Assembly (NCBI GenBank): GCA_965279565.1
Contig: OZ257249.1
Location: 3,596,001 to 3,660,000, forward strand
Direction: 5' to 3'
DNA from: Tagaea sp965279565
GTDB taxonomy: Bacteria; Pseudomonadota; Alphaproteobacteria; CACIAM-22H2
DNA: 64,000 nucleotides
Made by a program: the position numbers and the translations under genes. The notes under the pieces are model-generated. The model was not told where the DNA came from. It ran no database searches and saw nothing but the letters and a program-made list of their open reading frames with translations. Below, in pieces: positions 32,985-42,680 of this stretch (its first letter is position 1; every line of letters begins with the position of its first letter).

Positions 32985-33227
32985 ATGAAGGCGAAGATCC
33001 ACGTCACTCTGAAGAACGGTGTCCTCGACGTGCAGGGCAAGGCGGTGGCCGCCGGCCTCGCCAGCCTCGGTTTCTCGGGCATCGGCGACGTGCGCGTCGG
33101 CCGCTTCGTCGAGATCGAGCTGGCCGCCAAGGACCGCGCGTCGGCCGAAGCGAGCGTCAAGCAGATGTGCGAGAAGCTCCTCGCCAACACGGTCATCGAG
33201 AACTATCGCATCGAGATTGCGGAGTAG
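32985..33227 (+). CDS. purS: Phosphoribosylformylglycinamidine synthase subunit PurS
   Basis: 80 residues, the normal PurS size, beginning MKAKIHVTLKNGVLDVQGKA and containing the GFSGIGDVRVGRFVEIEL strand pair. A GAGGAA ribosome site precedes the ATG. PurS dimers bridge PurQ and the small-type PurL in FGAM synthase. It lies 19 bases after purC and 7 bases before purQ. Confidence 0.95.
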   Translation: MKAKIHVTLKNGVLDVQGKAVAAGLASLGFSGIGDVRVGRFVEIELAAKDRASAEASVKQMCEKLLANTVIENYRIEIAE

Positions 33228-33234
33228 ACCGGGC

Positions 33235-33941
33235 ATGAAAGCCGCCATCGTCGTCTTCCCCGGATCCAACCGCGAGAACGACGCCGCCGACGCGCTCGAG
33301 CGCGTGTCGGGCAAACGCCCCGCCCTCGTCTGGCACAAGGACACCGAGCTGCCCGGCAAGCTCGACCTGATCCTGCTGCCCGGCGGCTTCTCCTATGGCG
33401 ACTATCTGCGCTGCGGTGCGATGGCCGCGCGCAGCCCGATCATGCGAGAGGTGATCGCGCGCGCCGACAAGGGTACGGCCGTCGTCGGCGTGTGCAACGG
33501 CTTCCAGATCCTGTGCGAGGCGGGCCTGCTGCCGGGCGTGCTGCTGTCGAACGCGGGCCTCAAGTTCATCTGCCGCGACGTCCATCTCAAGGTCGCCAAC
33601 AGCCAGACGATGTTCACGAACCGCTATTCCAACGGCGACGTGATCCGCTTCCCGGTGGCGCACCACGACGGCAACTACTTCGCCGACGCGGATACGCTCA
33701 AGCGCATCGAGGACGGCGACCAGGTCGCGTTCCGCTACTGCACGCCCGAGGGCGAGACGAATGCGGCCGGCAACCCGAACGGCTCGATCGCCAACATCGC
33801 CGGCGTGTTCAACGCCTCGAAGACGGTGCTGGGCCTGATGCCGCACCCCGAGAACGCCACCGACCCGGCCACGGCCGGTCCGCTCGGCGGCTCGCTCGAC
33901 GGCAAGCCCCTGTTCGACGCCATCGTGGACGCGCTCTCGAA

Positions 33942-33945
<4 letters not shown>
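33235..33945 (+). CDS. purQ: Phosphoribosylformylglycinamidine synthase subunit PurQ (glutaminase)
   Basis: 236-residue class I glutamine amidotransferase. The catalytic triad is visible: Cys87 in GVCNGFQIL, His204 and Glu206 in MPHPENA. It releases ammonia from glutamine for PurL. The N-terminal VVFPGSNRENDAADAL is characteristic of PurQ. The TGA overlaps the purL ATG by 4 bases. Confidence 0.96.
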
Positions 33946-36140
<2,195 letters not shown>

Positions 36141-36151
36141 GGTTATTCGAC

Positions 36152-36391
36152 ATGCCGATGGCGGCCGCCGATATCGAGAAGATGATCCGCGAGGCGCTGC
36201 CCGACGCCGCCGTGCGCATTGACGACCTGCGCGGCGACGGCGATCATTACGCCTGTCACGTGGCTTCCGCCCTGTTCAAGGGCAAGAGCCGGGTGCAGCA
36301 GCACCAGATGGTCTATGCCGCCCTGAAGGGCCGCATGGGCAACGAACTGCACGCGATGGCGCTGCAGACCGAGATTCCGGCGGACGCATAG
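36152..36391 (+). CDS. BolA/IbaG family protein
   Basis: 79 residues with the class II KH-like BolA fold: IEKMIREALPDAAVRIDDL, then the loop DGDHYACHVAS with the His/Cys region that co-ligates an Fe-S cluster, and a C-terminal VYAALKGRMGNELHAMAL. BolA proteins pair with monothiol glutaredoxins, and the very next gene encodes one, so a BolA-Grx [2Fe-2S] complex in iron sensing or Fe-S delivery is likely. Same operon as purL (11-base gap). Confidence 0.92.
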   Translation: MPMAAADIEKMIREALPDAAVRIDDLRGDGDHYACHVASALFKGKSRVQQHQMVYAALKGRMGNELHAMALQTEIPADA

Positions 36392-36427
36392 GCGCCCGCC
36401 GCCCCGACAAACTTCGGAGTTCCTCCC

Positions 36428-36760
36428 ATGGACAGCGTCAAGGACCGGATCGAAAGCGACCTCAAGGCGAACGATGTCGTGCTCTACATGAAGGGCACGC
36501 CCGTCTTCCCGCAGTGCGGCTTCTCGTCCGCGGTCGTGCAGGTGCTCACGCATCTGGGCATCAAGTTCAAGGGCATCAACGTGCTCGAGGATCCCGAGAT
36601 CCGCAACGGCATCAAGGAATTCGCGAACTGGCCGACGATCCCGCAGCTCTACGTGAAGGGCGAGTTCGTCGGCGGCTGCGACATCGTGCGCGAGATGTAC
36701 GCGTCGGGCGAACTGGCCGAACTGCTCCAGACCAAGGGCATCAACGTCAAGGCGGCCTGA
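36428..36760 (+). CDS. grxD: Monothiol glutaredoxin Grx4 type
   Basis: 110 residues, the size of single-domain Grx4 proteins, with the monothiol active site CGFS (Cys30 in PQCGFSS) and the conserved WPTIPQLYVKGEFVGGCDIV block that binds glutathione. It carries a bridging [2Fe-2S] cluster, often shared with BolA, encoded 36 bases upstream. It is the last gene of the purine operon and is followed by a good terminator. Confidence 0.95.
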   Translation: MDSVKDRIESDLKANDVVLYMKGTPVFPQCGFSSAVVQVLTHLGIKFKGINVLEDPEIRNGIKEFANWPTIPQLYVKGEFVGGCDIVREMYASGELAELLQTKGINVKAA

Positions 36761-36784
36761 CGCTTCAGGCACCGGCACTTCGCG

Positions 36785-36812
36785 AACGGCGGCTTTCGGG
36801 CCGCCGTTTTCG
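36785..36812 (+). terminator. Terminator of the purC-grxD operon
   Basis: Nine-bp perfect stem AACGGCGGC (36785-36793) and GCCGCCGTT (36800-36808), 6-base loop, ending in TTTT. It sits 24 bases after the grxD stop and 3 bases before the end of the convergent dioxygenase gene. Confidence 0.85.
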
Positions 36813-36814
36813 TT

Positions 36815-37594
36815 TCAGGCGAACGAATAGGCCGACATCGACAGCGCACCCATCGTGAAGCTCGAATGGATGCGCGTCCCCTTCGCCCCCTTGCCGCCCG
36901 CCCCATAGGCGAGGAAGACCGGGATAAGGTGTTCGTCGCGCGGATGGGACTGGCGCGCATGGGGTGCGCGTGCGCGATAGTCGGCAAGTGCCGCTTCGTC
37001 GCCTGCCTCGAGATTGGCGGTCAGCCAGTCGTCGAATTCGCGCGCCCACGGATCGATCGCGTCGCTGCCCTGCCAGGCAAGGGCGCGCAGATTGTGGACG
37101 GCCCCGCCGGAGCCGACGATCAGCACGCCTTCTTCGCGCAGCGAGGCGAGTGCCCGGCCCATCGCGATGTGGTGGGCGGGGCCGAGCTGCGGCTGGATCG
37201 CGATCTGCGCGACCGGAATGTCGGCCTTGGGCCAGGCGAGCATCAGCGGAACCCACGCGCCATGGTCGAGCCCCTGTGCGGGATCGCCAAGCGTCGGGAT
37301 GCCGGCAGCATCCAGCAGGCCGGCCGCCTGCTTCGCGACATCGGGGGCACCCGGTGCCGGATAGGACAGCGCATAGAGCTCGCGCGGGAAGCCGTGGAAA
37401 TCGTGGACCGTCTCGGGCTTCGTCGCCAGCGACACGGCAGGTGCCGCCGTCTCCCAGTGGGCCGACGCCACGAGGATCGCCTTGGGTGCCGGGAGCGACG
37501 CGCCCAGCCCGCGCAGGAAAGCGCGGGCCGGAATGTCATCGAGCGGCAGCGTGGGCGACCCGTGCGAGACGAAGATCGCGGGAAGTGCGGTCAT
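36815..37594 (-). CDS. Class III extradiol dioxygenase (DODA/YgiD type)
   Basis: 259 residues of the LigB-like family. The FVSHGSP start (His11), VASAHWE (His46), LDHGAWVPL (His112) and a later DEHLIPVF supply the metal and catalytic His residues seen in plant DODA and E. coli YgiD. These non-haem enzymes open catechol rings, for example DOPA 4,5-cleavage; the physiological bacterial substrate is uncertain. Its ATG overlaps the GST stop by 4 bases, so the two form a unit. Confidence 0.87.
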   Translation of the reverse strand: MTALPAIFVSHGSPTLPLDDIPARAFLRGLGASLPAPKAILVASAHWETAAPAVSLATKPETVHDFHGFPRELYALSYPAPGAPDVAKQAAGLLDAAGIPTLGDPAQGLDHGAWVPLMLAWPKADIPVAQIAIQPQLGPAHHIAMGRALASLREEGVLIVGSGGAVHNLRALAWQGSDAIDPWAREFDDWLTANLEAGDEAALADYRARAPHARQSHPRDEHLIPVFLAYGAGGKGAKGTRIHSSFTMGALSMSAYSFA

Positions 37595-38202
37595 GGCACC
37601 TTCATACCACGCTGCACCGCCGGGCGTGCGGCGATCGCCTCGCGCCAGCGCTGGAAGTTCGCAAGCTTCGCCGGATCGGCGCCGAACCAGTCGCCCGCCA
37701 CCCACGGATAGACCGCCATGTCGGCGATCGAATAGTCGCCGGCAAGGAACGGTGCCTCGCCCAGGCGCTTGTCGAGCACGCCGACAAGCCGGTCGACTTC
37801 CTTCTGGTAGCGGTCGAGCGCGTACGGGACCTTCTCGGGTGCCGACTTGGCGAAGTGCCAGAGCTGGCCGAACATCGGGCCGATCCCGCCCATCTGCCAC
37901 ATCAGCCACTGGATGGTTTCGGCGCGCAGCACCGGGTCGGCCGGCAGGAAGCGGCCGGTCTTCTCGGCGAGATAGATCAGGATCGCGCCGGATTCGAACA
38001 GCGACACGCGCTTGCCGCCCGGCCCGTCGGTATCGACGATGGCCGGGATCTTGTTGTTGGGCGAGATCTTCAGGAATCCGGGCGCAAACTGCTCGTCCTT
38101 CGAGAAGTCGATACGGTGGACCGAGTAGGGCAACCCCGTCTCCTCGAGGAAGATCGCGACCTTGCGCCCGTTCGGGGTGCCCGCGGTGTGGAACTCGATC
38201 AT
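37591..38202 (-). CDS. Glutathione S-transferase (YfcG/YghU-like)
   Basis: 203 residues. The thioredoxin-like N-terminal domain has TAGTPNGRKVAIFLEE and ISPNNKIPAIVD (the cis-Pro loop), then SLFESGAILIYLAEKTG; the helical C-terminal domain contains FLAGDYSIADMAVYPWV. The TPNGRKV and NKIPAI features match the Nu-class YfcG/YghU group, which act as disulfide reductases or peroxidases using glutathione. It is coupled to the dioxygenase gene (4-base overlap) and 52 bases after the flavodoxin gene. Confidence 0.9.
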   Translation of the reverse strand: MIEFHTAGTPNGRKVAIFLEETGLPYSVHRIDFSKDEQFAPGFLKISPNNKIPAIVDTDGPGGKRVSLFESGAILIYLAEKTGRFLPADPVLRAETIQWLMWQMGGIGPMFGQLWHFAKSAPEKVPYALDRYQKEVDRLVGVLDKRLGEAPFLAGDYSIADMAVYPWVAGDWFGADPAKLANFQRWREAIAARPAVQRGMKVP

Positions 38203-38254
38203 GGCACTTCTCCCTGATGGCGGGGCGCCCGGAAATCCGGACGCCCCTGCCCGT

Positions 38255-38812
38255 TCAGCCCTTCAGCTTCTTGGCGAGCACGGCGACGCGCGCGCCCAGT
38301 GCCGCACCCGAGGCCTGGTCGTCCTTCGACGGGTTCGTCTCGGTCGGTGCGGCGTTCTCCGACGTCGCCATGACGCCGCCCCACGACGACAGGCGGTTCA
38401 GCGTCACGTCGTCCTGCTTCGTGCCGACCATCACGCCCTGGCTCACCCAGATCATCGAGTGCTGCATGGCGAGGGTCCACATGTAGGTCAGCGTCGAGAA
38501 CTTGTCGCCCGACGGGCCCGAACTGTTCGTGAAGCCGGCGGCGAGCTTGTCCTTCCAGCCTTGCGTGAACCATACCTTCGCCGTCGTGTCGGCCCATGTC
38601 TTGAACGGGCCGGACACGCCGCCCATGTAGGTGGGCGAGCCGAAGATGATCGCGTCGGCCGCGTTCAGCGTGTCGGCCTTCGCTTCCGCCTGGTCGACCG
38701 GGACCAGATCGACGACGGTGCCGGCGACCGACGCCGCACCCCTGGCGACGGCTTCCGCCAGGACCTTCGTGTGCCCGAACCCGCTGTGATAGACGACCGC
38801 GACCTTTGCCAT
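38255..38812 (-). CDS. Flavodoxin-family NAD(P)H:quinone reductase-like protein
   Basis: 185 residues with an FMN-binding flavodoxin fold: VVYHSGFGHTKVLAEAVARG forms the phosphate loop, GSPTYMGGVSGPFKTWAD the second FMN loop, as in WrbA relatives. Members reduce quinones by two electrons. It is divergent from an HxlR regulator gene, the usual arrangement for such reductases, and the operator lies between the two starts. The dioxygenase and GST genes follow on the same strand and may share its transcript. Confidence 0.87.
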   Translation of the reverse strand: MAKVAVVYHSGFGHTKVLAEAVARGAASVAGTVVDLVPVDQAEAKADTLNAADAIIFGSPTYMGGVSGPFKTWADTTAKVWFTQGWKDKLAAGFTNSSGPSGDKFSTLTYMWTLAMQHSMIWVSQGVMVGTKQDDVTLNRLSSWGGVMATSENAAPTETNPSKDDQASGAALGARVAVLAKKLKG

Positions 38813-38882
38813 TGTCCTGCTCCTGAATGTCGGTTACATTTCGATACTGACACCATATCGTCGTCTGGATATGTTTTGTAAA

Positions 38883-38904
38883 GTAGGTACCTTTTGGTAA
38901 CTAC
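38883..38904. promoter_or_regulatory. Probable HxlR operator
   Basis: Inverted repeat GTAGGTACC (38883-38891), TTTT, GGTAACTAC (38896-38904), 8 of 9 positions matching. Sites of this look are typical of HxlR/YodB-type regulators. It lies 21 bases before the HxlR ATG and 70 bases before the flavodoxin start, within an AT-rich stretch. Confidence 0.7.
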
Positions 38905-38925
38905 CCCCGAGGACGGAGAACCGCC

Positions 38926-39291
38926 ATGCCGATGCCGAAAAGCCCGATGGGCTGCCCGATGGACGCCCTGCTCCGCCTGCTGATGGGGCCGTGGACGACC
39001 TATATCCTGTGGGTGCTGCGCAACCACGGGCCGACGCGCTTCGGCGCACTGAAGCGCCACGTGGCCGGCGTGTCGGCCAAGATGCTGACCGAACGGCTGC
39101 GCCTGCTGGAAGGCGCCGACGTGGTCGCGCGCGAATACACGCCCACGATCCCGCCGCAGGTCACCTATTCCCTCACCGCGCGCGGCGAGGAACTGTCGCA
39201 GGTCTTCAGGAAACTCGACGAGATCGCGCGGCGCTGGCGCGACGAGGATACGAAGCGCGGCCGCAAGGCCCCGGAGAAGCGGGCCGCCTGA
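38926..39291 (+). CDS. HxlR family transcriptional regulator
   Basis: 121-residue winged-helix protein. The order is standard: GPWTTYILWVLRNHGPTRFGALKRHVAGVSAKMLTERL with the recognition helix, then the wing YTPTIPPQVTYSLTARGEEL. Cys10 in MGCPMDALL is at the position where redox- or quinone-sensing members such as YodB and QorR carry their sensing Cys. It most likely represses the divergent flavodoxin gene and itself through the operator at 38883-38904, and is released by electrophiles. Confidence 0.92.
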   Translation: MPMPKSPMGCPMDALLRLLMGPWTTYILWVLRNHGPTRFGALKRHVAGVSAKMLTERLRLLEGADVVAREYTPTIPPQVTYSLTARGEELSQVFRKLDEIARRWRDEDTKRGRKAPEKRAA

Positions 39292-39297
39292 AACGAA

Positions 39298-39325
39298 AAA
39301 GGCCGGCCCCGAGGGACCGGCCTTT
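39298..39325. terminator. Bidirectional terminator between hxlR-type gene and rpsD
   Basis: Stem AAAGGCCGG (39298-39306) and CCGGCCTTT (39317-39325), with As before and Ts after, so it can work on both strands. It lies 6 bases after the HxlR stop and 24 bases beyond the rpsD stop. Confidence 0.85.
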
Positions 39326-39349
39326 CGCGTATCGGGATTTCCCGGACCG

Positions 39350-39967
39350 TCAGCGCGAATAGAATTCGATGACGAGGTTCGGTTCCATCTGCACCGGGTA
39401 CGGCACGTCGGACAGCTTCGGCGTGCGGACGAACTTGCCCTTGAACGCCTTCTGGTCGACGACCTCGAGATAGTCCGGAACCTGGCGCTCCTGCGAGGAC
39501 ACCGCCTCGAGCACCTGGACGTTCTCGCGCATCTTCGGATTGAGTTCGACCGTGTCGCCTTCCTTGACGAACATCGAGGCGATGTCGGCGCGCTTGCCGT
39601 TGATCAGCACGTGGCCGTGGCTGACCATCTGGCGGGCCGAGAACACCGTCGGTGCGAACTTCAGGCGGTAGACGACCGCGTCCAGACGGCGCTCGAGCAG
39701 GCCGATCAGGTTCTCGGACGTGTCGCCCTTCTTGCGGATGGCTTCCGTGTAGATCTTCCGGAACTGGCGCTCGGTGATATTGCCGTAATAGCCCTTCAGC
39801 TTCTGCTTGGCGCGCAGCTGGGTGCCGAAATCGGTCGGCTTCTTGCGGCGCTGCCCGTGCTGGCCGGGGCCGTATTCGCGCTTGTTGACCGGGCTCTTCT
39901 CGCGGCCCCAGAGATTTTCCCCGAGGCGGCGGTTGATCTTGTACTTGGACTCTTGACGCTTCGACAT
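39350..39967 (-). CDS. rpsD: 30S ribosomal protein S4
   Basis: 205 residues with the S4 N-terminal domain and the S4 RNA-binding domain (RRLDAVVYRLKFAPTVFSARQMVSHGHVLINGKR). It nucleates 16S assembly. The N-terminus lacks the zinc cysteines found in some S4 forms (the C-minus type). A GAGGAG ribosome site precedes the ATG. It is a single-gene unit with a strong promoter at 40121-40148. Confidence 0.97.
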   Translation of the reverse strand: MSKRQESKYKINRRLGENLWGREKSPVNKREYGPGQHGQRRKKPTDFGTQLRAKQKLKGYYGNITERQFRKIYTEAIRKKGDTSENLIGLLERRLDAVVYRLKFAPTVFSARQMVSHGHVLINGKRADIASMFVKEGDTVELNPKMRENVQVLEAVSSQERQVPDYLEVVDQKAFKGKFVRTPKLSDVPYPVQMEPNLVIEFYSR

Positions 39968-40120
39968 GGTTTCATCGTCTCCTCGGCGGCCTCGTGGAGC
40001 CTGGCGCAACCCCGTGACGCGCCGCCGAAAAAAAGTTGAACGAGCGATCCCTCGGTAATGGCCCGTCGCTAAACGGGGCAAAGCCTTGCCAGGCAGGGGA
40101 ACCTCGTCCGAAGGCGGCGG

Positions 40121-40148
40121 AGTATAGTGATCGCCGGGGTTCTGTCAA
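40121..40148 (-). promoter_or_regulatory. rpsD promoter
   Basis: On the minus strand a perfect TTGACA (40148 to 40143) is followed after 16 bases by TATACT (40126 to 40121), about 155 bases before the rpsD ATG. This is the best sigma-70-type match seen in the window and fits a ribosomal-protein gene. Confidence 0.75.
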
Positions 40149-40161
40149 ACGCGGGATTCGC

Positions 40162-41970
40162 ATGTGGGATGAAGGGGTTGAGGGAGGTTCCGGGCGCTGG
40201 TCGATGACCAGCGTGCTCACCGTGGCGATCGCGGGACTCGTCGGGCTGGCGCTGGCCGTCGTCCTGATCATCCAGATTTCGGTCGGCCGCAGCGCCACCA
40301 ACGACCTTTTCCGCGCCAAGGGCGACCTGATGATCGACCTGATCGCCAGCCGCGTGCGCGAGCAGCTCGACCCGGCCTCGGCCCAGCTTTCCTTCATCGC
40401 CGAGGTGCTTGCCCAACCCGGCGTGAATTACGGCCGCAGCCGGATCGCCGACCTGATGACAGGGGCCCTCGCCGGCGCCCCGCAGATCCAGCGCCTTGTC
40501 TTCGTCTATCCCGACGGCAAGGCGATCAATGTCGACCGTGGCACCGACGCAGCGAACGTCTCCTTCCCCGACCTCGTCACCCATCCGTCGGTCGTCCGGG
40601 GCCTGCAGGAAGCCAACGCCACCGTCGGCGGGCTCTGGGGCGAGTTCATCTTCGTCGACATGGAATCCGGCCCGGCGGTCAACCGCCGGCAGTCGATCTG
40701 GCGCGACGGCCGCTTCCTCGGCGCACTCGTCGCCTTCGTGCCGCTGCGCAAGCTGTCGCTGATCGTTGAGCAGTCGGTCGCGGCCGAGTATGGCGGCGTA
40801 CCCTTCATCCTCTACGGCGACGAAACGGTGCTGGCGCACCGGCGATTGATGTCGCCGTTCCCCGATCTTTCGCCCGAACATCCGCTCCCCACGCTCGCCG
40901 AGCTGGGCGATCCCGTGCTGGCGCAGATCTGGTCGGGCCGGCGCGCCGCACCGCTGCTGGCGCAAAGCGAACGCCAGCGCGCGGTCGAGATCGACGGGCA
41001 GGCCTACATCTTCCTCTACACGCAGTTGCCCGAGTTCGGCGCCGTGCCGTGGAATGTCGGCGCCTATTTCCGGGTGCGGGATTTCGCGGACGACCTGCGT
41101 TCGATGTTCTTCGCGGGCCTGGCCGGGCTCGGCGTGCTCGCCTTCGCGCTCGTCTGCGCGGTGATCCTCGCGCGCCGGCTCGCCCGGCCCACGCGACGCT
41201 TCGCGCGCGCGGCCGCCCAGCTCGCCGATTTCGATTTCGCCAGCGCCGACGCGCTCTCGCGAAGCCGCATCCGCGAGATCGACGAGCAGGCCATCGCCTT
41301 CAACCGCCTGATCGCGGCCTTGCGCTGGTTCGAGGCCTACGTGCCGCGCAAGCTCGTGCGCCAGCTCGCGCACAGCCTCGACCGCGGCGGGATCGTGTCG
41401 TCGACGCGCGAAGTGACGATCATGTTCACCGACATCGTCGGTTTCACCGCCCTGTCGCAGACGATGGCGCCCGAGGATACGGCCGACATGCTCAACCGCC
41501 ACTTCGCGCAGGTGATCGCCGCAATCGAGGCGACCGGCGGGACCGTCGACAAGTTCATGGGCGACGGCGTGATGGCGTTCTGGGGCGCACCCGAGCATCA
41601 CGACGCGCACGCGCGCGGCGCCCTCGATGCCGCGCGCGCCATCGCCGCCGCGGTTGCGGCGGGCGACCTCTGCATGCGCATCGGCGTGCATACCGGGCCC
41701 GTCGTAGCCGGCAACGTGGGCAGCCGCGAGCGGCTCAACTACACGATCCTCGGCGATGCGGTGAACGTCACGCAGCGCATCGAACAGCTCGGCCACGCGC
41801 TGATGGAGCCGGGCGAACGGGTCTGCGTGCTGGCGAGCCGCACCACCTTCGAGGCGGCCGGATCGCCGGCGGATTTCGTCGCGGCCGGCGAATTCAGCCT
41901 TCGCGGCCGCGAGGCCCCGGTCGAGGTTTTCCGGCTTTCGCCAAATGGGGCCGCTCGACCAGCCCCGTGA
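40162..41970 (+). CDS. Membrane-bound class III adenylate/guanylate cyclase
   Basis: 602 residues: a first membrane helix (about 18-40), a large periplasmic sensor region (45-310, dCache-like), a second helix (about 316-336), a HAMP-like linker with RRLARPTRRFARAAAQLADFDF, and a class III cyclase domain. The metal-binding strand FTDIVGFT (about 422) and the DKFMGDGVMAFWG block (about 463) are intact, as is GVHTGPVVAGNVGS. It should make cAMP in response to an external signal. ATG 40204 is an alternative start. Its last 77 bases overlap trmJ. Confidence 0.9.
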   Translation: MWDEGVEGGSGRWSMTSVLTVAIAGLVGLALAVVLIIQISVGRSATNDLFRAKGDLMIDLIASRVREQLDPASAQLSFIAEVLAQPGVNYGRSRIADLMTGALAGAPQIQRLVFVYPDGKAINVDRGTDAANVSFPDLVTHPSVVRGLQEANATVGGLWGEFIFVDMESGPAVNRRQSIWRDGRFLGALVAFVPLRKLSLIVEQSVAAEYGGVPFILYGDETVLAHRRLMSPFPDLSPEHPLPTLAELGDPVLAQIWSGRRAAPLLAQSERQRAVEIDGQAYIFLYTQLPEFGAVPWNVGAYFRVRDFADDLRSMFFAGLAGLGVLAFALVCAVILARRLARPTRRFARAAAQLADFDFASADALSRSRIREIDEQAIAFNRLIAALRWFEAYVPRKLVRQLAHSLDRGGIVSSTREVTIMFTDIVGFTALSQTMAPEDTADMLNRHFAQVIAAIEATGGTVDKFMGDGVMAFWGAPEHHDAHARGALDAARAIAAAVAAGDLCMRIGVHTGPVVAGNVGSRERLNYTILGDAVNVTQRIEQLGHALMEPGERVCVLASRTTFEAAGSPADFVAAGEFSLRGREAPVEVFRLSPNGAARPAP

Positions 41971-42679
41971 GCATGCCGTGCGCGGTGCGGATTTCCTGCG
42001 CGTTGGGGCGCGCGCGCAGGAAGAAGGCGCGAAGATTGCGCACAGCCGCCGGGCGCATCGCCGCATTGCGCAGGAATCCGCACGCGTCGAGCTCGGCCTC
42101 CAGCCGCTTCAGGAACCCGTCGATCTCTTCCTTCGTCGCCGCCTCGCCGCGCCCGGTGCGCACGCGGCGTGCGGGCGTTTCGTCGTGCGCGCGCGCCCAT
42201 TCCCAGCCGACCAGCAACACGGCCTGCGCGAGGTTGAGCGAGTCGAAATCCGGATTGACCGGGAACGGCACCATCGCGTCGGCGAGCGTGACCTCGTCGT
42301 TCTCCAACCCGGTGCGCTCGGCGCCGAACAGGAAGCCCACGCGTTCGCCCGCTTCGAGGGCCGCGCGCGTCGCCCCGATCGCCGCCTGCGGCGTGAGGAC
42401 CGGCTTCACCATGTCGCGGTCGCGCGGGCACGTGGCGTAGACACGCGTCAGGCCGGCGATGGCGCTCTCGACGTCGTCGAACAGCAGTGCCCCCGCCAGC
42501 ACCGCATCGGCACCCGACGCGGCCCGGTTCGCGCGCTCGTCCGGAAACGGGCAGCGTGGCCGAACCAGACGCAGATCTGTCAATCCGCAGTTCAGCATCG
42601 CGCGCGCGGCCGTGCCGATATTCTCGGCCAGCTGCGGTCGGACGAGGACGATCGCGGGAGCGGCCGCCGGCAGCGCCAT
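41894..42679 (-). CDS. trmJ: tRNA/rRNA methyltransferase, TrmJ type (SPOUT)
   Basis: 261 residues. The SPOUT methyltransferase blocks are VLVRPQLAENIGTAARAM (11-28), FLFGAERTGLENDEV and the knot NPDFDSLNLAQAVLLVGWEW. TrmJ methylates the 2'-OH of tRNA position 32. The C-terminal helical extension is the TrmJ dimerisation region. It starts 1 base after cimA, at the end of the nine-gene run, and its 3' end lies inside the cyclase coding sequence on the other strand. Confidence 0.9.
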   Translation of the reverse strand: MALPAAAPAIVLVRPQLAENIGTAARAMLNCGLTDLRLVRPRCPFPDERANRAASGADAVLAGALLFDDVESAIAGLTRVYATCPRDRDMVKPVLTPQAAIGATRAALEAGERVGFLFGAERTGLENDEVTLADAMVPFPVNPDFDSLNLAQAVLLVGWEWARAHDETPARRVRTGRGEAATKEEIDGFLKRLEAELDACGFLRNAAMRPAAVRNLRAFFLRARPNAQEIRTAHGMLTGLVERPHLAKAGKPRPGPRGREG

Positions 42680-42680
42680 C

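Noticed and set aside
36152..36391. Reading the small gene after purL as part of purine synthesis
   Set aside because: Its sequence is a BolA/IbaG protein and its neighbour is a CGFS glutaredoxin, which explains it as an Fe-S pair.
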